DNA from: a virus
IMG/VR virus record: IMGVR_UViG_3300034375_013642
Coordinates: 1-54,269 of that record
Direction: 5' to 3' (one strand)
Length of the DNA stretch: 54,269 nucleotides
The notes under the pieces are model-generated. The model had not been told where the DNA came from, searched no databases, and saw nothing but the letters and a program-made list of their open reading frames with translations. Made by a program: the position numbers and the translations under genes. Every line of letters begins with the position of its first letter. The stretch's first letter is position 1. Of this stretch, positions 8,458-15,154 are shown piece after piece.

Positions 8458-10188
8458 TTAGGCGGCAATGCGCTGTTCGAGGCTGCCGATGTGGGCAATC
8501 AGGGTGGTGCAGATGCGGGCAAAGTCCGAGGCGCGGTAGAGCACCGCAGCGCGATCGCGGCCGACCGACTCGATGCCGATGCTGCGCAAGAAGTCAGCCG
8601 TCAGCGAGAAGCCGAGGCGGGCGTTGACGTCGCCCAGCTTGATGCGCTGGCCATCGTCGACCGGTTGAGCGGGGGCATCCGAAGCTGTTGGCAGAAGGCT
8701 GATTGCTTCCGACACTGGCGCAACGGATGCGACGTCGCTGACCGGCTCGGCTGCTGCCGGTTGTGCCTGAGGTGGCTCGACGACTTTTGCGGCCTGTTCC
8801 GCAGCGGCCCGATCGGCTTGCTCCTTCTGCTCCTGCTCCAGCCGCTGGCGTTCTTCCTCGCGGATTCGCTCGCGCTCAGCTTCGGCGCGCGCCTCGGCCT
8901 TGGTCTGCTCGGCGGCTTCGTGCTCTGCAATACGCCCCTTCACGATGGCGGTCAGCGCTTCGTTGTCCTTCAGAACCAGCTGCTGCGCATCGGTGAACAG
9001 ATACGCATGGTTCGCGGCGAGCTCGCGCAGGCTGGCTAGGTTCGTTTCGATGGCCTCGGCGGTGGCGTTGGCTTCGATCTTCACCCGGGCGAGCTCGGTG
9101 TCGGCGGCGTCCTGCAGGGTAGCGATGGTGCGCTTGCCCTTCATTACGCCGGCAAAGTCCGCGCGTATCAGTGGCAGCTGCACCTTGCCCAGGCGCTTGT
9201 TGATGGCGGCGATGTGCGCAGCGAATGCGGTCTCGGCGCTGTTCTTGATCTCCAGCCGGCGCGTTTCCTTCATGGCCTTGACTAGCTTGTCCAGCTCGAG
9301 CCGCGTGCGGCGGGCCTCGGCGGTGATATCGTCGAGCGTGCTGAACAGCCTGTCGATGCTCTCGGTCTGGCTGAGGGCGTGCTGCTTGGCGGCCTTCAGC
9401 TTGTCCTCGACCTCGCCGCACCACTTCACAGCTTGTTCCGCGTCGGCGAAGTCCTGGTCCGTCACTAGCTCGCGGTTGATTGAGCCAATGACGTCCAGCG
9501 CGTGGGCCTTGAAGGCGTCCAGGTTGCTGTTGGTGACCATGCCAGTGACTTCGATGCGCAGCGCTGGCAGGGTTTCCGGCGTGCGGCCAACGGCCTTGGG
9601 CGCGGCTGGCGCTTCCGGCTCGAATGTCGCCAAGTCTTCCTCGAACTGTTTCCAGCCAGCCAGGATCTGTTCGATACGGCCCGGTACCGGCCGATACTCG
9701 AGGTGGTGGCAATTCTCTTCGGTACCGTCCGAGCAAACGAAGATCACGCGCTGGGCGCCGCTGACATACAGCTGCTGCTCCAGCTGGACCCAATAGTGGG
9801 CTTCCAGCTCGCCGGCGGCGATCTGCTGGATCAGGGACTGGTTGAGCGCCTTGTGCTCGAACAGGGTGTCGCCGAGCATGGTCATGCCGTCCATGCTTGC
9901 CAGCAGGTTGCCGAGCGTGCCAACCACCGGATACAGGTCTTCTCCGATCATCCGCTCCACGATTGGTCGGGCCATGGCTTCAGTAGCGTGGCCGTTGTCG
10001 AACAGGCGCTGAGTGGCGGCATCGACCTCGGGCGCCAAGCCCGTCTTCTTCTGCTGAAGCAGATCAGAGCGGCTTTGGTACTTGGAAACGCCAAGCATGG
10101 CCGGCGCTTCCGAGGCGGTGAAGTGCTCCGCGCGCAGGGCGTGCCACTCTGGCGAACCCTGCTGTACGTCGTGAATGATCATGCTCAT
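8458..10188 (-). CDS. YqaJ-type viral exonuclease with long coiled-coil tail
   Basis: 576 residues. The first 200 form a YqaJ/lambda-exonuclease-like domain: GSPEWHALRAEHFTASEAP near the start, then candidate catalytic residues E70 (GHATE), D100 (ASMDG) and E111-x-K113 (LFEHK). Such enzymes resect double-stranded DNA 5' to 3' for single-strand annealing by RecT, encoded just upstream with an ATGA overlap. Residues 220-460 are a long helical, coiled-coil region with an EAERERIREEERQRLEQEQ stretch, then a Pro/Ala linker and a small C-terminal domain (about 510-576, GFSLTADFLRSIGIESVGRD). The tail is much longer than in the basic family (about 200-320 residues) and may be a fused partner. Confidence 0.85.
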   Translation of the reverse strand: MSMIIHDVQQGSPEWHALRAEHFTASEAPAMLGVSKYQSRSDLLQQKKTGLAPEVDAATQRLFDNGHATEAMARPIVERMIGEDLYPVVGTLGNLLASMDGMTMLGDTLFEHKALNQSLIQQIAAGELEAHYWVQLEQQLYVSGAQRVIFVCSDGTEENCHHLEYRPVPGRIEQILAGWKQFEEDLATFEPEAPAAPKAVGRTPETLPALRIEVTGMVTNSNLDAFKAHALDVIGSINRELVTDQDFADAEQAVKWCGEVEDKLKAAKQHALSQTESIDRLFSTLDDITAEARRTRLELDKLVKAMKETRRLEIKNSAETAFAAHIAAINKRLGKVQLPLIRADFAGVMKGKRTIATLQDAADTELARVKIEANATAEAIETNLASLRELAANHAYLFTDAQQLVLKDNEALTAIVKGRIAEHEAAEQTKAEARAEAERERIREEERQRLEQEQKEQADRAAAEQAAKVVEPPQAQPAAAEPVSDVASVAPVSEAISLLPTASDAPAQPVDDGQRIKLGDVNARLGFSLTADFLRSIGIESVGRDRAAVLYRASDFARICTTLIAHIGSLEQRIAA

Positions 10189-11075
10189 GCGTCAGATACC
10201 TCAAGGTCGCGGATGGCTTGTTTTTGCTCTTCGGTCAGTGCGACCTTAGAAGCGGACATTTTGATGATGCGTTCGGCGGTGGTTTTGCCGCCCTCGATCA
10301 GGTCTTTCCAGTCGGCCAGCTTCGTGGCGAACTCGGTGTCGTCGTAACTGGGGAGGGCGGTAGCGCCGGCCGCTGGCGTCGGCTTAACGACGTCCGCGGC
10401 GCCCATGTCCAGAACGCCTGGTTTGGAATCTTCCAGTTCGTCAGGGCTGTACACGCCAAGGATCACGTCGGGGCAATACAGGCGGGACCAGCGCTTGGTG
10501 GCGAGATACGCCAGTTGCTGGCGCGGATCGTCCGCCCAAAGCGTGCTGTTGCGGGTACGGGCCTGGGCAAGCAGCAGCTCCAGGACGCGGGGCTCTTCTT
10601 CGCCGCGGAAGGTGGCCCAGACTCGAACGCCCAAGCCTTCCTCGTCGGCCAGCTTCCATCCGGGCTGGCGATACTCGCCCTTGTCGCCGGTCTTGATGAC
10701 GAACTTGCCGACCACCTTGGTCCAGTCGCCGAACCACTCGTAGTGGAGGCGATCCTTTACCGGCGCGCAGCTGGTGATTACCGCGTTGACCAGCTGCGCT
10801 TCGTAGCCGAGCACGCCGTTCACCAGGTGCGTTTTCTGCGCCACGGCAAACGGGTTCATCTGCCACTGCATAGCTTGCATGATCACGGCGAGGCAATCGG
10901 CAGGGTTGCTGTTGAAGTGCTTGGGCAACGTGGCGCGGCCCGTGGCCATCACATCGGCCAGCTTCATCATTTTGTTCAGGCTGTTGCCATCGAGGACGAG
11001 CGCACTCGTACTGGTCGCCGCGTGCGGCAGGGTGTTGAGCGGCGTTTCGTGCGTAACTTCCGTCATTGCAGTCAT
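10185..11075 (-). CDS. recT: RecT family single-strand annealing protein
   Basis: 296 residues. Family blocks include the MMKLADVMATGRATLPKHF start, PADCLAVIMQAMQWQMNPFA, GYEAQLVNAVI, then the GDKGEYRQPGWKLADEEGLG and YLATKRWSRLYCPDVILGVY regions typical of RecT/Bet. It anneals single strands made by the YqaJ exonuclease encoded next, with the stop and start overlapping as ATGA. The start at 11075 has GGAGC five bases upstream; the frame's earlier start would add only six residues. Together these form a lambda Red-like recombination unit read from pL. Confidence 0.92.
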   Translation of the reverse strand: MTAMTEVTHETPLNTLPHAATSTSALVLDGNSLNKMMKLADVMATGRATLPKHFNSNPADCLAVIMQAMQWQMNPFAVAQKTHLVNGVLGYEAQLVNAVITSCAPVKDRLHYEWFGDWTKVVGKFVIKTGDKGEYRQPGWKLADEEGLGVRVWATFRGEEEPRVLELLLAQARTRNSTLWADDPRQQLAYLATKRWSRLYCPDVILGVYSPDELEDSKPGVLDMGAADVVKPTPAAGATALPSYDDTEFATKLADWKDLIEGGKTTAERIIKMSASKVALTEEQKQAIRDLEVSDA

Positions 11076-11130
11076 AGAAAGCTCCAGGCGCACAGCCTCA
11101 CGGGCTGGCGCTTCGGTCAGTTGGGTACGG

Positions 11131-11232
11131 TCAGGAAAAGGTGTGTTCGATGATCAGCCGACCGGCGATCGCCAGGCTGAAGAGGCTCATCGCGGCGAAG
11201 CCGCAGCAAAGCAGAAGGGCTCGTTCGGTCAT
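11131..11232 (-). CDS. 33-residue membrane protein (third of three)
   Basis: MTERALLLCCGFAAMSLFSL then a short charged tail: one hydrophobic helix (about residues 5-26). The ATG overlaps the stop of the previous tiny gene as ATGA. It is the last of three chained genes for 33-38-residue single-helix proteins ahead of recT. Too short to classify by homology; the overlap chain is the main evidence. Confidence 0.55.
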   Translation of the reverse strand: MTERALLLCCGFAAMSLFSLAIAGRLIIEHTFS

Positions 11233-11345
11233 CCAGTGATCTCCCCAGCAAGTGCGCTCAGGTAGATCCAGCCGGTGAACACGGCCAAGGCGAGCGCAAA
11301 ACCGCGCCAGAAGGCGTAGCGCTTGGCGCGCTGATAGCGAGTCAT
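11229..11345 (-). CDS. 38-residue membrane protein (second of three)
   Basis: A basic N-terminus (MTRYQRAKRYAFWRG) followed by one hydrophobic helix (FALALAVFTGWIYLSALAG). Positive-inside charge suggests the N-terminus stays in the cytoplasm. Start and stop both overlap neighbours in ATGA form, which strongly suggests translational coupling. Function unknown. Confidence 0.58.
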   Translation of the reverse strand: MTRYQRAKRYAFWRGFALALAVFTGWIYLSALAGEITG

Positions 11346-11443
11346 ACGCCCCCCAGCAGGCCAACATGGACCAGGTAGGCGAGGAAGGGGGTCACGACGA
11401 ACAGTAGGCCGGCGGCCCCTGCGACTTCCTTCAGAGCGTGCAT
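11342..11443 (-). CDS. 33-residue membrane protein (first of three)
   Basis: MHALKEVAGAAGLLFVVTPF plus a second half of hydrophobic residues: a single helix of about 22 residues. GGAG lies seven bases before the ATG. The gene begins inside the end of the upstream 140-residue gene (13-base overlap) and ends by overlap with the next tiny gene. Confidence 0.55.
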   Translation of the reverse strand: MHALKEVAGAAGLLFVVTPFLAYLVHVGLLGGV

Positions 11444-11853
11444 GGCTGCAGCTCCCGGTTGCGATGTGAGAAAGCGTTGTGACGCAGATCAGTGAGCCGG
11501 TCGTACGCGGGGTACCGGATGACGCCAAACACCAGCGCCGCAGTGATCATCCCGTCCGCAAAGCGGTCCCGGTACAGCAGGGCGTCGAAGTTCTCCGCCT
11601 CACGAATGGCGTGAAGCTGAAACGCGATCCGGGCAAACCCGCATTCGGTTGGGTTGCCGCTGGTCCTGGCCCGCATGTCTTGAGCGAGGCGGTTCGCGAC
11701 GCGCACCGCCTTGGCCTTGCGTAGCGACTCCTGAAGCCGCTTTTCAATGGTGCGCTCTGCCGTTGGGCTCAGATACTTGGCCGCAGCCCCGTAGCTGCCC
11801 GCATTCGCACGGTCGCGATTGCGCGCCGTATATACCTGTTCTGGATTGCTCAT
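11431..11853 (-). CDS. Hypothetical early phage protein
   Basis: 140 residues, basic, soluble. The first half is a charged helical region (SPTAERTIEKRLQESLRKAK) and the second half is mixed (GFARIAFQLHAIREAENFDA). It lies between the basic ORF at 11880-12122 and the tiny membrane genes in the pL operon. No family recognised. Confidence 0.6.
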   Translation of the reverse strand: MSNPEQVYTARNRDRANAGSYGAAAKYLSPTAERTIEKRLQESLRKAKAVRVANRLAQDMRARTSGNPTECGFARIAFQLHAIREAENFDALLYRDRFADGMITAALVFGVIRYPAYDRLTDLRHNAFSHRNRELQPCTL

Positions 11854-11879
11854 CGCATTTCCCTCGCTGTTGGCGCCAA

Positions 11880-12122
11880 TCAGGCAGCCGCCTCTTTCAT
11901 TGCAGGACCAATGCTATGAGGTGGAGGGGAAGCGGCTGTCTCGATGGGCGCTTGTGTTGATGTGCGGCTCGTTGAGCTTGAAGAGGCCAGCCCGCGCAAG
12001 GCGAGCCGGCTTCTTTTCATCGGAGGCCCGCTTCTGGCGTCGGCCGCCGATGTGAATCGGATGTCGCTACGCTTACCACGCCGTCGTTTCCCGATTGGCG
12101 CAGCTTGCTTCGCGGGTTCCAC
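11880..12122 (-). CDS. Small basic protein, candidate N-type antiterminator
   Basis: First frame after the pL leader. It begins at GTG (12122) with MEPAKQAAPI and an arginine-rich stretch GKRRRGKR at residues 11-18, then a Ser/Thr/Pro-rich, probably disordered tail. N proteins of lambdoid phages are small, disordered, carry an N-terminal arginine-rich RNA-binding motif and are encoded right after nutL; position and shape fit, but sequence identity to known N proteins is not evident. The open frame continues upstream of GTG for nine codons to an ACG (12149) preceded by AGGAG at ideal spacing, so the true start may be this non-standard codon or a mutated ATG. Confidence 0.4.
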   Translation of the reverse strand: MEPAKQAAPIGKRRRGKRSDIRFTSAADARSGPPMKRSRLALRGLASSSSTSRTSTQAPIETAASPPPHSIGPAMKEAAA

Positions 12123-12188
12123 AAAGATCTGAGGTTGATACGGCTCCGTTCAGGGAGGCTCCTGCCTATACCCGGGCTAACTACCTTT

Positions 12189-12226
12189 CCCACTTTGTGG
12201 TGCGTTGCGTAACTTGTTAAAGAGCG
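12189..12226 (-). promoter_or_regulatory. nut-like site: boxA and small hairpin
   Basis: On the minus strand CGCTCTTTAACAA (12226-12214) differs by one base from the rRNA antitermination boxA core TGCTCTTTAACA and matches lambda boxA at its start. Thirteen bases further along the transcript, CCAC-AAA-GTGG (12200-12190) can fold into a 4-bp hairpin in the place of boxB. The element lies about 50 bases after the predicted pL start. Antitermination is inferred from this. Confidence 0.55.
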
Positions 12227-12254
12227 TTCGAGGGACCAGTAGGGCTCTCTCGAA

Positions 12255-12316
12255 TCTGCGCAAAGCGCAGAACACGGGTGCATTATGCGCAGAACCAAAT
12301 CTGCGTCAAGCGCAGA
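12255..12316. promoter_or_regulatory. OL operator cluster (three 17-bp sites)
   Basis: TCTGCGCAAAGCGCAGA (12255-12271, perfect palindrome around AAA), GGTGCATTATGCGCAGA (12277-12293, right half conserved) and TCTGCGTCAAGCGCAGA (12300-12316). The centres are 22 and 23 bp apart, so all lie on the same face of the helix. The same core TCTGCGC...GCGCAGA recurs between cI and cro. These are the likely CI/Cro sites controlling the leftward promoter, which they overlap. Confidence 0.82.
12282..12309 (-). promoter_or_regulatory. pL: early leftward promoter
   Basis: On the minus strand TTGACG (12309-12304) and CATAAT (12287-12282) are separated by 16 bp: -35 and -10 boxes each one base from the sigma-70 consensus. 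The -35 lies within the third operator and the -10 within the second, so repressor binding would block RNA polymerase. Transcription would start near 12275 and run through the boxA site into the recombination operon. Confidence 0.78.
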
Positions 12317-12328
12317 ATTACAGAAAAT

Positions 12329-12351
12329 AAAAAACCCGCTCATTGGCGGGC
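12329..12351 (-). terminator. Terminator after the DUF1654 gene
   Basis: On the minus strand CCCGC-CAATGA-GCGGG followed by six T. It separates the DUF1654 transcript from pL, which starts about 55 bp further on. Confidence 0.75.
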
Positions 12352-12369
12352 TGGGTGGCGCAATGAATG

Positions 12370-12606
12370 TCACTCGAGCGGCACGTACCACACCAGGTGC
12401 ACGCTTCCATCCGGCCTGGCGTTGAGTTTCACGCCTTCGGCGTCGCGGATTTCGTCGAGCAACCTATCCCAGTCATCCGGTTGATCGCTTGGCTCGCGAT
12501 GGATGACGGCTTGATGTTCATAGCGTGCGCGGGGCGTGCTGATAAGGCTCTGCACCCGAAGAGCGAGTGATCGATACGTGTCGGGGGAGTGGCTTTGCTG
12601 TTCCAT
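12370..12606 (-). CDS. DUF1654 family protein
   Basis: 78 residues. The order YRSLALRVQSLISTPRARYE, a basic strand, DDWDRLLDEI and a C-terminal GSVHLVWYVP fits DUF1654, small soluble proteins found mostly in Pseudomonas chromosomes and phages. Role unknown. A LexA-box-like palindrome sits 18 bp upstream of the start codon, so SOS induction is likely. The gene has its own terminator and lies apart from the pL operon. The ribosome site (AGGG at about 13 bases) is modest. Confidence 0.78.
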   Translation of the reverse strand: MEQQSHSPDTYRSLALRVQSLISTPRARYEHQAVIHREPSDQPDDWDRLLDEIRDAEGVKLNARPDGSVHLVWYVPLE

Positions 12607-12623
12607 GAAGGTTGGCCCTGAAT

Positions 12624-12639
12624 TTGTACATACATACAG
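12624..12639. promoter_or_regulatory. LexA-box-like site
   Basis: TTGTACATACATACAG reads CTGTATGTATGTACAA on the other strand: CTGT-N8-ACAA against the consensus CTGT-N8-ACAG with an alternating AT/GT core. One arm position differs. It lies between the divergent DUF1654 gene and the SRAP-like gene. Confidence 0.6.
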
Positions 12640-12779
12640 TATCGGCAGCCAATTCCGTCACTCAAGACTTAATCCTTTTTGCCCGTGTGGTTATGTCAAC
12701 TTTCCACGCAGGACTTCCGAACCATGCCACGGTCTGCTGCGTCTACGCTGATACAGATCATTGCGAGGGGAGCGAAACC

Positions 12780-13205
12780 ATGTGTGGTGGCGTAGAGGCT
12801 CGCGATGCCGAGCGGTCATTCAAGGTTTATTTTCCCAGCCCCAAGGCCGCGTTCCCTGTGATGCTAGAAGGCGGAGAAGCGCTTGGCTGGGTGAAATGGG
12901 GCAAGAGAAAGGAGGAGGCAGGCAGCGGCCCGCAAGGCGGCTGGGCGCGCCTGGAGACGGTCGAGCCGGGAGGTTGGGACAAGTACCGCCCGCAGCGTGC
13001 GTTTGGGTTGATAGACCGCTATATGGAGAAGGACGCCAGCCGGAAGTCGCACTGGTTCGATATGCAGCCTGGCTATGGCTTGGACTGTCTGGTGCTGGGC
13101 GAGGGTGAGCATCGACGCGTCTATGTCGTAACCAGCACGCCGCCCGAAGCCTATGCCTGGATCCATGATCGCTGGCCCATGGTGCGGAACGTAGAGACTG
13201 ATTAG
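12780..13205 (+). CDS. Shortened SRAP (YedK/HMCES-like) protein
   Basis: 141 residues against about 220 in YedK. Met is followed by C2 (MCGG), the catalytic cysteine position that crosslinks to abasic sites in single-stranded DNA. Near the end VYVVTSTPPEAYAWIHDRWP matches the family block around the catalytic histidine (H129 here). The central ARLET (56-60) resembles the NARAET block, but its asparagine is replaced by tryptophan. The clear Glu-containing FYEW block is not visible. The start has GGGGAG about eight bases upstream. It is divergent from a LexA-box-linked gene, as expected for an SOS-associated function. Activity may be altered or lost. Confidence 0.68.
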   Translation: MCGGVEARDAERSFKVYFPSPKAAFPVMLEGGEALGWVKWGKRKEEAGSGPQGGWARLETVEPGGWDKYRPQRAFGLIDRYMEKDASRKSHWFDMQPGYGLDCLVLGEGEHRRVYVVTSTPPEAYAWIHDRWPMVRNVETD

Positions 13206-13505
13206 TCTGCCCGCCATAAGCGCAGCGACGAAATCGGAAACGCCGTCGGTGCTGCTTCTCAACAGGTCGAGACGGCTTTTCACTCACTGAGCTGTATCCC
13301 GCCTAACTTCCTGGCTAGCCCCGTCTGGCAGGCTTTTCACAGCGGCGCCGGTGGTAGGTTGATCCCAGCGAAGCTGGTATATCAGGTTGGGGAGGGCATC
13401 GCGATGCCGTCAGGGCTGATCCTAGAAGTTCCCAATCACCATAGGCCAACTGCAAAAAGTCCAGCAAACGCAGCCCTTTAAGGGGCTGATTTGAAAACAA
13501 CTTTC
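13206..13505. other. 300-bp stretch without a supported gene
   Basis: It holds a small palindrome near 13480 (CAGCCCTTTAAGGGGCTG) without a T tract and a minus-strand frame (13315-13500) with weak coding character. Nothing else is supported. Confidence 0.5.
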
Positions 13506-13955
13506 TTAGCCGGCCGGAAACACTGTGTTATCAGGGGCCAAATCCAACCGTAGGCTCGGGCCGCGAAGTTCGCCCGATTCCGTATAGGCTCTTAGTGTGA
13601 TTTTCCCAGGCTCCGTGAGGACGAGCGGAGAGAAAACGAAGTTAAAGGATAATTTCTGCCGGAGCTGGTGCTGATTGATGTCAGTGTCAGGCGCTGGAGG
13701 TGTCGCCTGAGTTAGTTCGTCTTCCGAAACGGAAACTTCCGCTAGCGTCGAGTCGTTGTGAAGCACGACAAAGCGCATCTCTTTAAACGGGTTTTCTGCG
13801 GGTGTAGATATGGCAACGTGAAGGCACAGCTTTGGGAGCGTGACCGGCATGGTTTCAACCATAAGCGATCCGGTATAGATGCCCATTAGAGAAAATTTGC
13901 CTCCGACCTCATGTCGGATGTCGTCGCAATACGTAGCAGTAATGTATCTAGTCAT
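13506..13955 (-). CDS. DUF6941 family protein
   Basis: 149 residues. The start TRYITATYCDDIRHEVGGKF followed by SLMGIYTG is characteristic of DUF6941, small beta-rich proteins of unknown role scattered through bacterial genomes. The remainder alternates strands (LPKLCLHVAIST, ITLRAYTESG). ATG overlaps the antitoxin stop by eight bases; an in-frame TTG twelve bases earlier is less likely. It may be a third component or passenger of the toxin-antitoxin locus. Its G+C is clearly lower than the phage core, suggesting arrival together with that pair. Confidence 0.7.
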   Translation of the reverse strand: MTRYITATYCDDIRHEVGGKFSLMGIYTGSLMVETMPVTLPKLCLHVAISTPAENPFKEMRFVVLHNDSTLAEVSVSEDELTQATPPAPDTDINQHQLRQKLSFNFVFSPLVLTEPGKITLRAYTESGELRGPSLRLDLAPDNTVFPAG

Positions 13956-14448
13956 TTGAAGTGCCAATTTCGGTGCCTTCCGCTAGGGCTGCGATCATGC
14001 TTACGTCTACGCGGAGTGCTTTCGAAAGTTTGATCGCTGTGCCTATCATCATTGCTTCTGGTCGGTTTTCGATACGGGCTATGTGCGACTGGCTGGTCCC
14101 GAGTTCCTTTGCAAGTTGCGTTTGAGAAATTCCTCTATTCATCCGCAACGAGCGTAAAGTTATGCGCCCTTTATTAATCTCTTTACCTAACGACTTCGTG
14201 GCATCTGCAAGCAAATCCCCAAAGCCATCGACTTCCTTAGTCAGAAGCTCGGCAAAGTCGGAGATTCCAACTAAGCCTGTGTTATTCGCGTTTAAGTTTT
14301 CGGCCGTCTTGAACATGTAGGTTACAGGCTGCACGAAATGTGTTGTCGGCCGAGCCTGTATAGCAGTACTGCTGAAGAAAAATTCTTTATTCGCAATACT
14401 CAAAGTATTCTCTGAGTATTCTTTGCGTATCAGGGTGGCTTGTAACAT
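13948..14448 (-). CDS. XRE-family antitoxin
   Basis: Up to 166 residues. A helix-turn-helix domain at the C-terminal end reads LRMNRGISQTQLAKELGTSQ then SHIARIENRPEAM, and the N-terminal half (GISDFAELLTKEVDGFGDLL) should bind the toxin. It follows a RelE-like toxin gene, the HigBA order. Starting at 14448 it overlaps the toxin gene by 62 bases; the ATG at 14316 would remove the overlap and still keep all recognisable sequence, so the start is uncertain. It likely neutralises the toxin and represses the operon. Confidence 0.8.
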   Translation of the reverse strand: MLQATLIRKEYSENTLSIANKEFFFSSTAIQARPTTHFVQPVTYMFKTAENLNANNTGLVGISDFAELLTKEVDGFGDLLADATKSLGKEINKGRITLRSLRMNRGISQTQLAKELGTSQSHIARIENRPEAMMIGTAIKLSKALRVDVSMIAALAEGTEIGTSND

Positions 14449-14794
14449 AGCAATGATCTCGATGTACTATTCCGAGTACATAATATGCTTGCTCTCGCAT
14501 TGCATATCCGTAAATAACTCTATAGCGAAGTAAAGATCTTTTGGAGTCGATAACCTTAAGTCGCCAGAGATTTCTTCCTTTTCTGTAGTGCTCCCACCAA
14601 TGTTTGACATTGAAATCATGTTCAGTTTCAGGGAACACATCCTCAAAATCATGGATGGTCAGTGCATCTAGCAGCGATGGGTCGCCTTGAATTTCTTGCA
14701 ACACGGCGACGATCATTGCCGCTGCTGGCCCGTCTGTAGTGGCTAGCCGCCTGAGATCGGCCTGCGCGCCAGGCGCAAGACTAAGCGTGAACAT
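14387..14794 (-). CDS. RelE/HigB-like toxin
   Basis: 135 residues. The signature is a central GRNLWRLKVIDSKRSLLRYR block followed by a strand pair ending in YYVLGIVHRDHCY and a C-terminal helix, the pattern of RelE/ParE-superfamily ribosome-dependent mRNA interferases in HigB-type loci. Basic residues of the GRNLWRLK region are the usual substrate-binding surface. The ribosome site (GGAAGG) lies within an inverted repeat directly upstream of the ATG. The following gene encodes an XRE antitoxin. AT-richer than neighbouring phage genes. Confidence 0.8.
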   Translation of the reverse strand: MFTLSLAPGAQADLRRLATTDGPAAAMIVAVLQEIQGDPSLLDALTIHDFEDVFPETEHDFNVKHWWEHYRKGRNLWRLKVIDSKRSLLRYRVIYGYAMREQAYYVLGIVHRDHCYVTSHPDTQRILREYFEYCE

Positions 14795-14812
14795 TATACC
14801 TTCCGAGGTATA
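14795..14812. promoter_or_regulatory. Inverted repeat at the toxin start, likely autoregulatory operator
   Basis: TATACCT-TCCG-AGGTATA: a perfect 7-bp inverted repeat directly abutting the toxin ATG and covering its ribosome site. Antitoxins of this type commonly bind palindromes at the operon start. It could alternatively act as an RNA hairpin hiding the ribosome site. Confidence 0.5.
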
Positions 14813-14923
14813 GAAGCAAATTTGATATCACCGTTTGGCTGGACTGCGCCGCGGCTTGCATCTCCATGTCGCGCTACCTCTGTTTTGATCAAGCGGTGCT
14901 GTTGCGGAGCGCCACACCGCCGC

Positions 14924-15130
14924 TCAGGCCTCTTCCAGCTCGCTCCGCAATATCTGCAGGTCGAGCGGTGCTTCGATCGCGATCTGAGCGCGACTGCCCT
15001 CAATGCCTTTTACCGTCACGGTGATGCCGTCCAGCAGAAGCTGAGCTAACAGGTCGTCAGCGTTTGTGCCCGGCTGAACGCGCAGCGTGATCTTTTCGCC
15101 TTCGCGGCGGGTGAGTACTAGATTGCTCAT
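14924..15130 (-). CDS. CsrA/RsmA-like protein
   Basis: 68 residues. It starts MSNLVLTRREGEKITL, like the LILTRRVGE start of CsrA, and ends GIEGSRAQIAIEAPLDLQIL then RSELEEA, like the GVKGNQVRIGVNAP...HREEI block. About ten residues are inserted in the middle strand region. The RNA-binding arginine of CsrA (R44 in VRIGVNAP) aligns with Q49 here, while an arginine lies two residues earlier. It would be an RNA-binding regulator or a decoy that alters host Rsm control; that is inferred. GGAAG precedes the ATG. It belongs to the operon downstream of cI. Confidence 0.8.
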   Translation of the reverse strand: MSNLVLTRREGEKITLRVQPGTNADDLLAQLLLDGITVTVKGIEGSRAQIAIEAPLDLQILRSELEEA

Positions 15131-15154
15131 GGTTTCGCTTCCTTGCGTTTGATT

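Noticed and set aside
13315-13500. 61-codon minus-strand frame in the gap after the SRAP-like gene
   Set aside because: No good start or ribosome site and mixed composition; it could be a remnant but cannot be supported.
14794-14923. Minus-strand frame between the CsrA-like stop and the toxin start that ends by overlapping the toxin ATG
   Set aside because: The last 34 codons look protein-like, but there is no credible start with a ribosome site after the CsrA-like gene, and the full frame shadows that gene.
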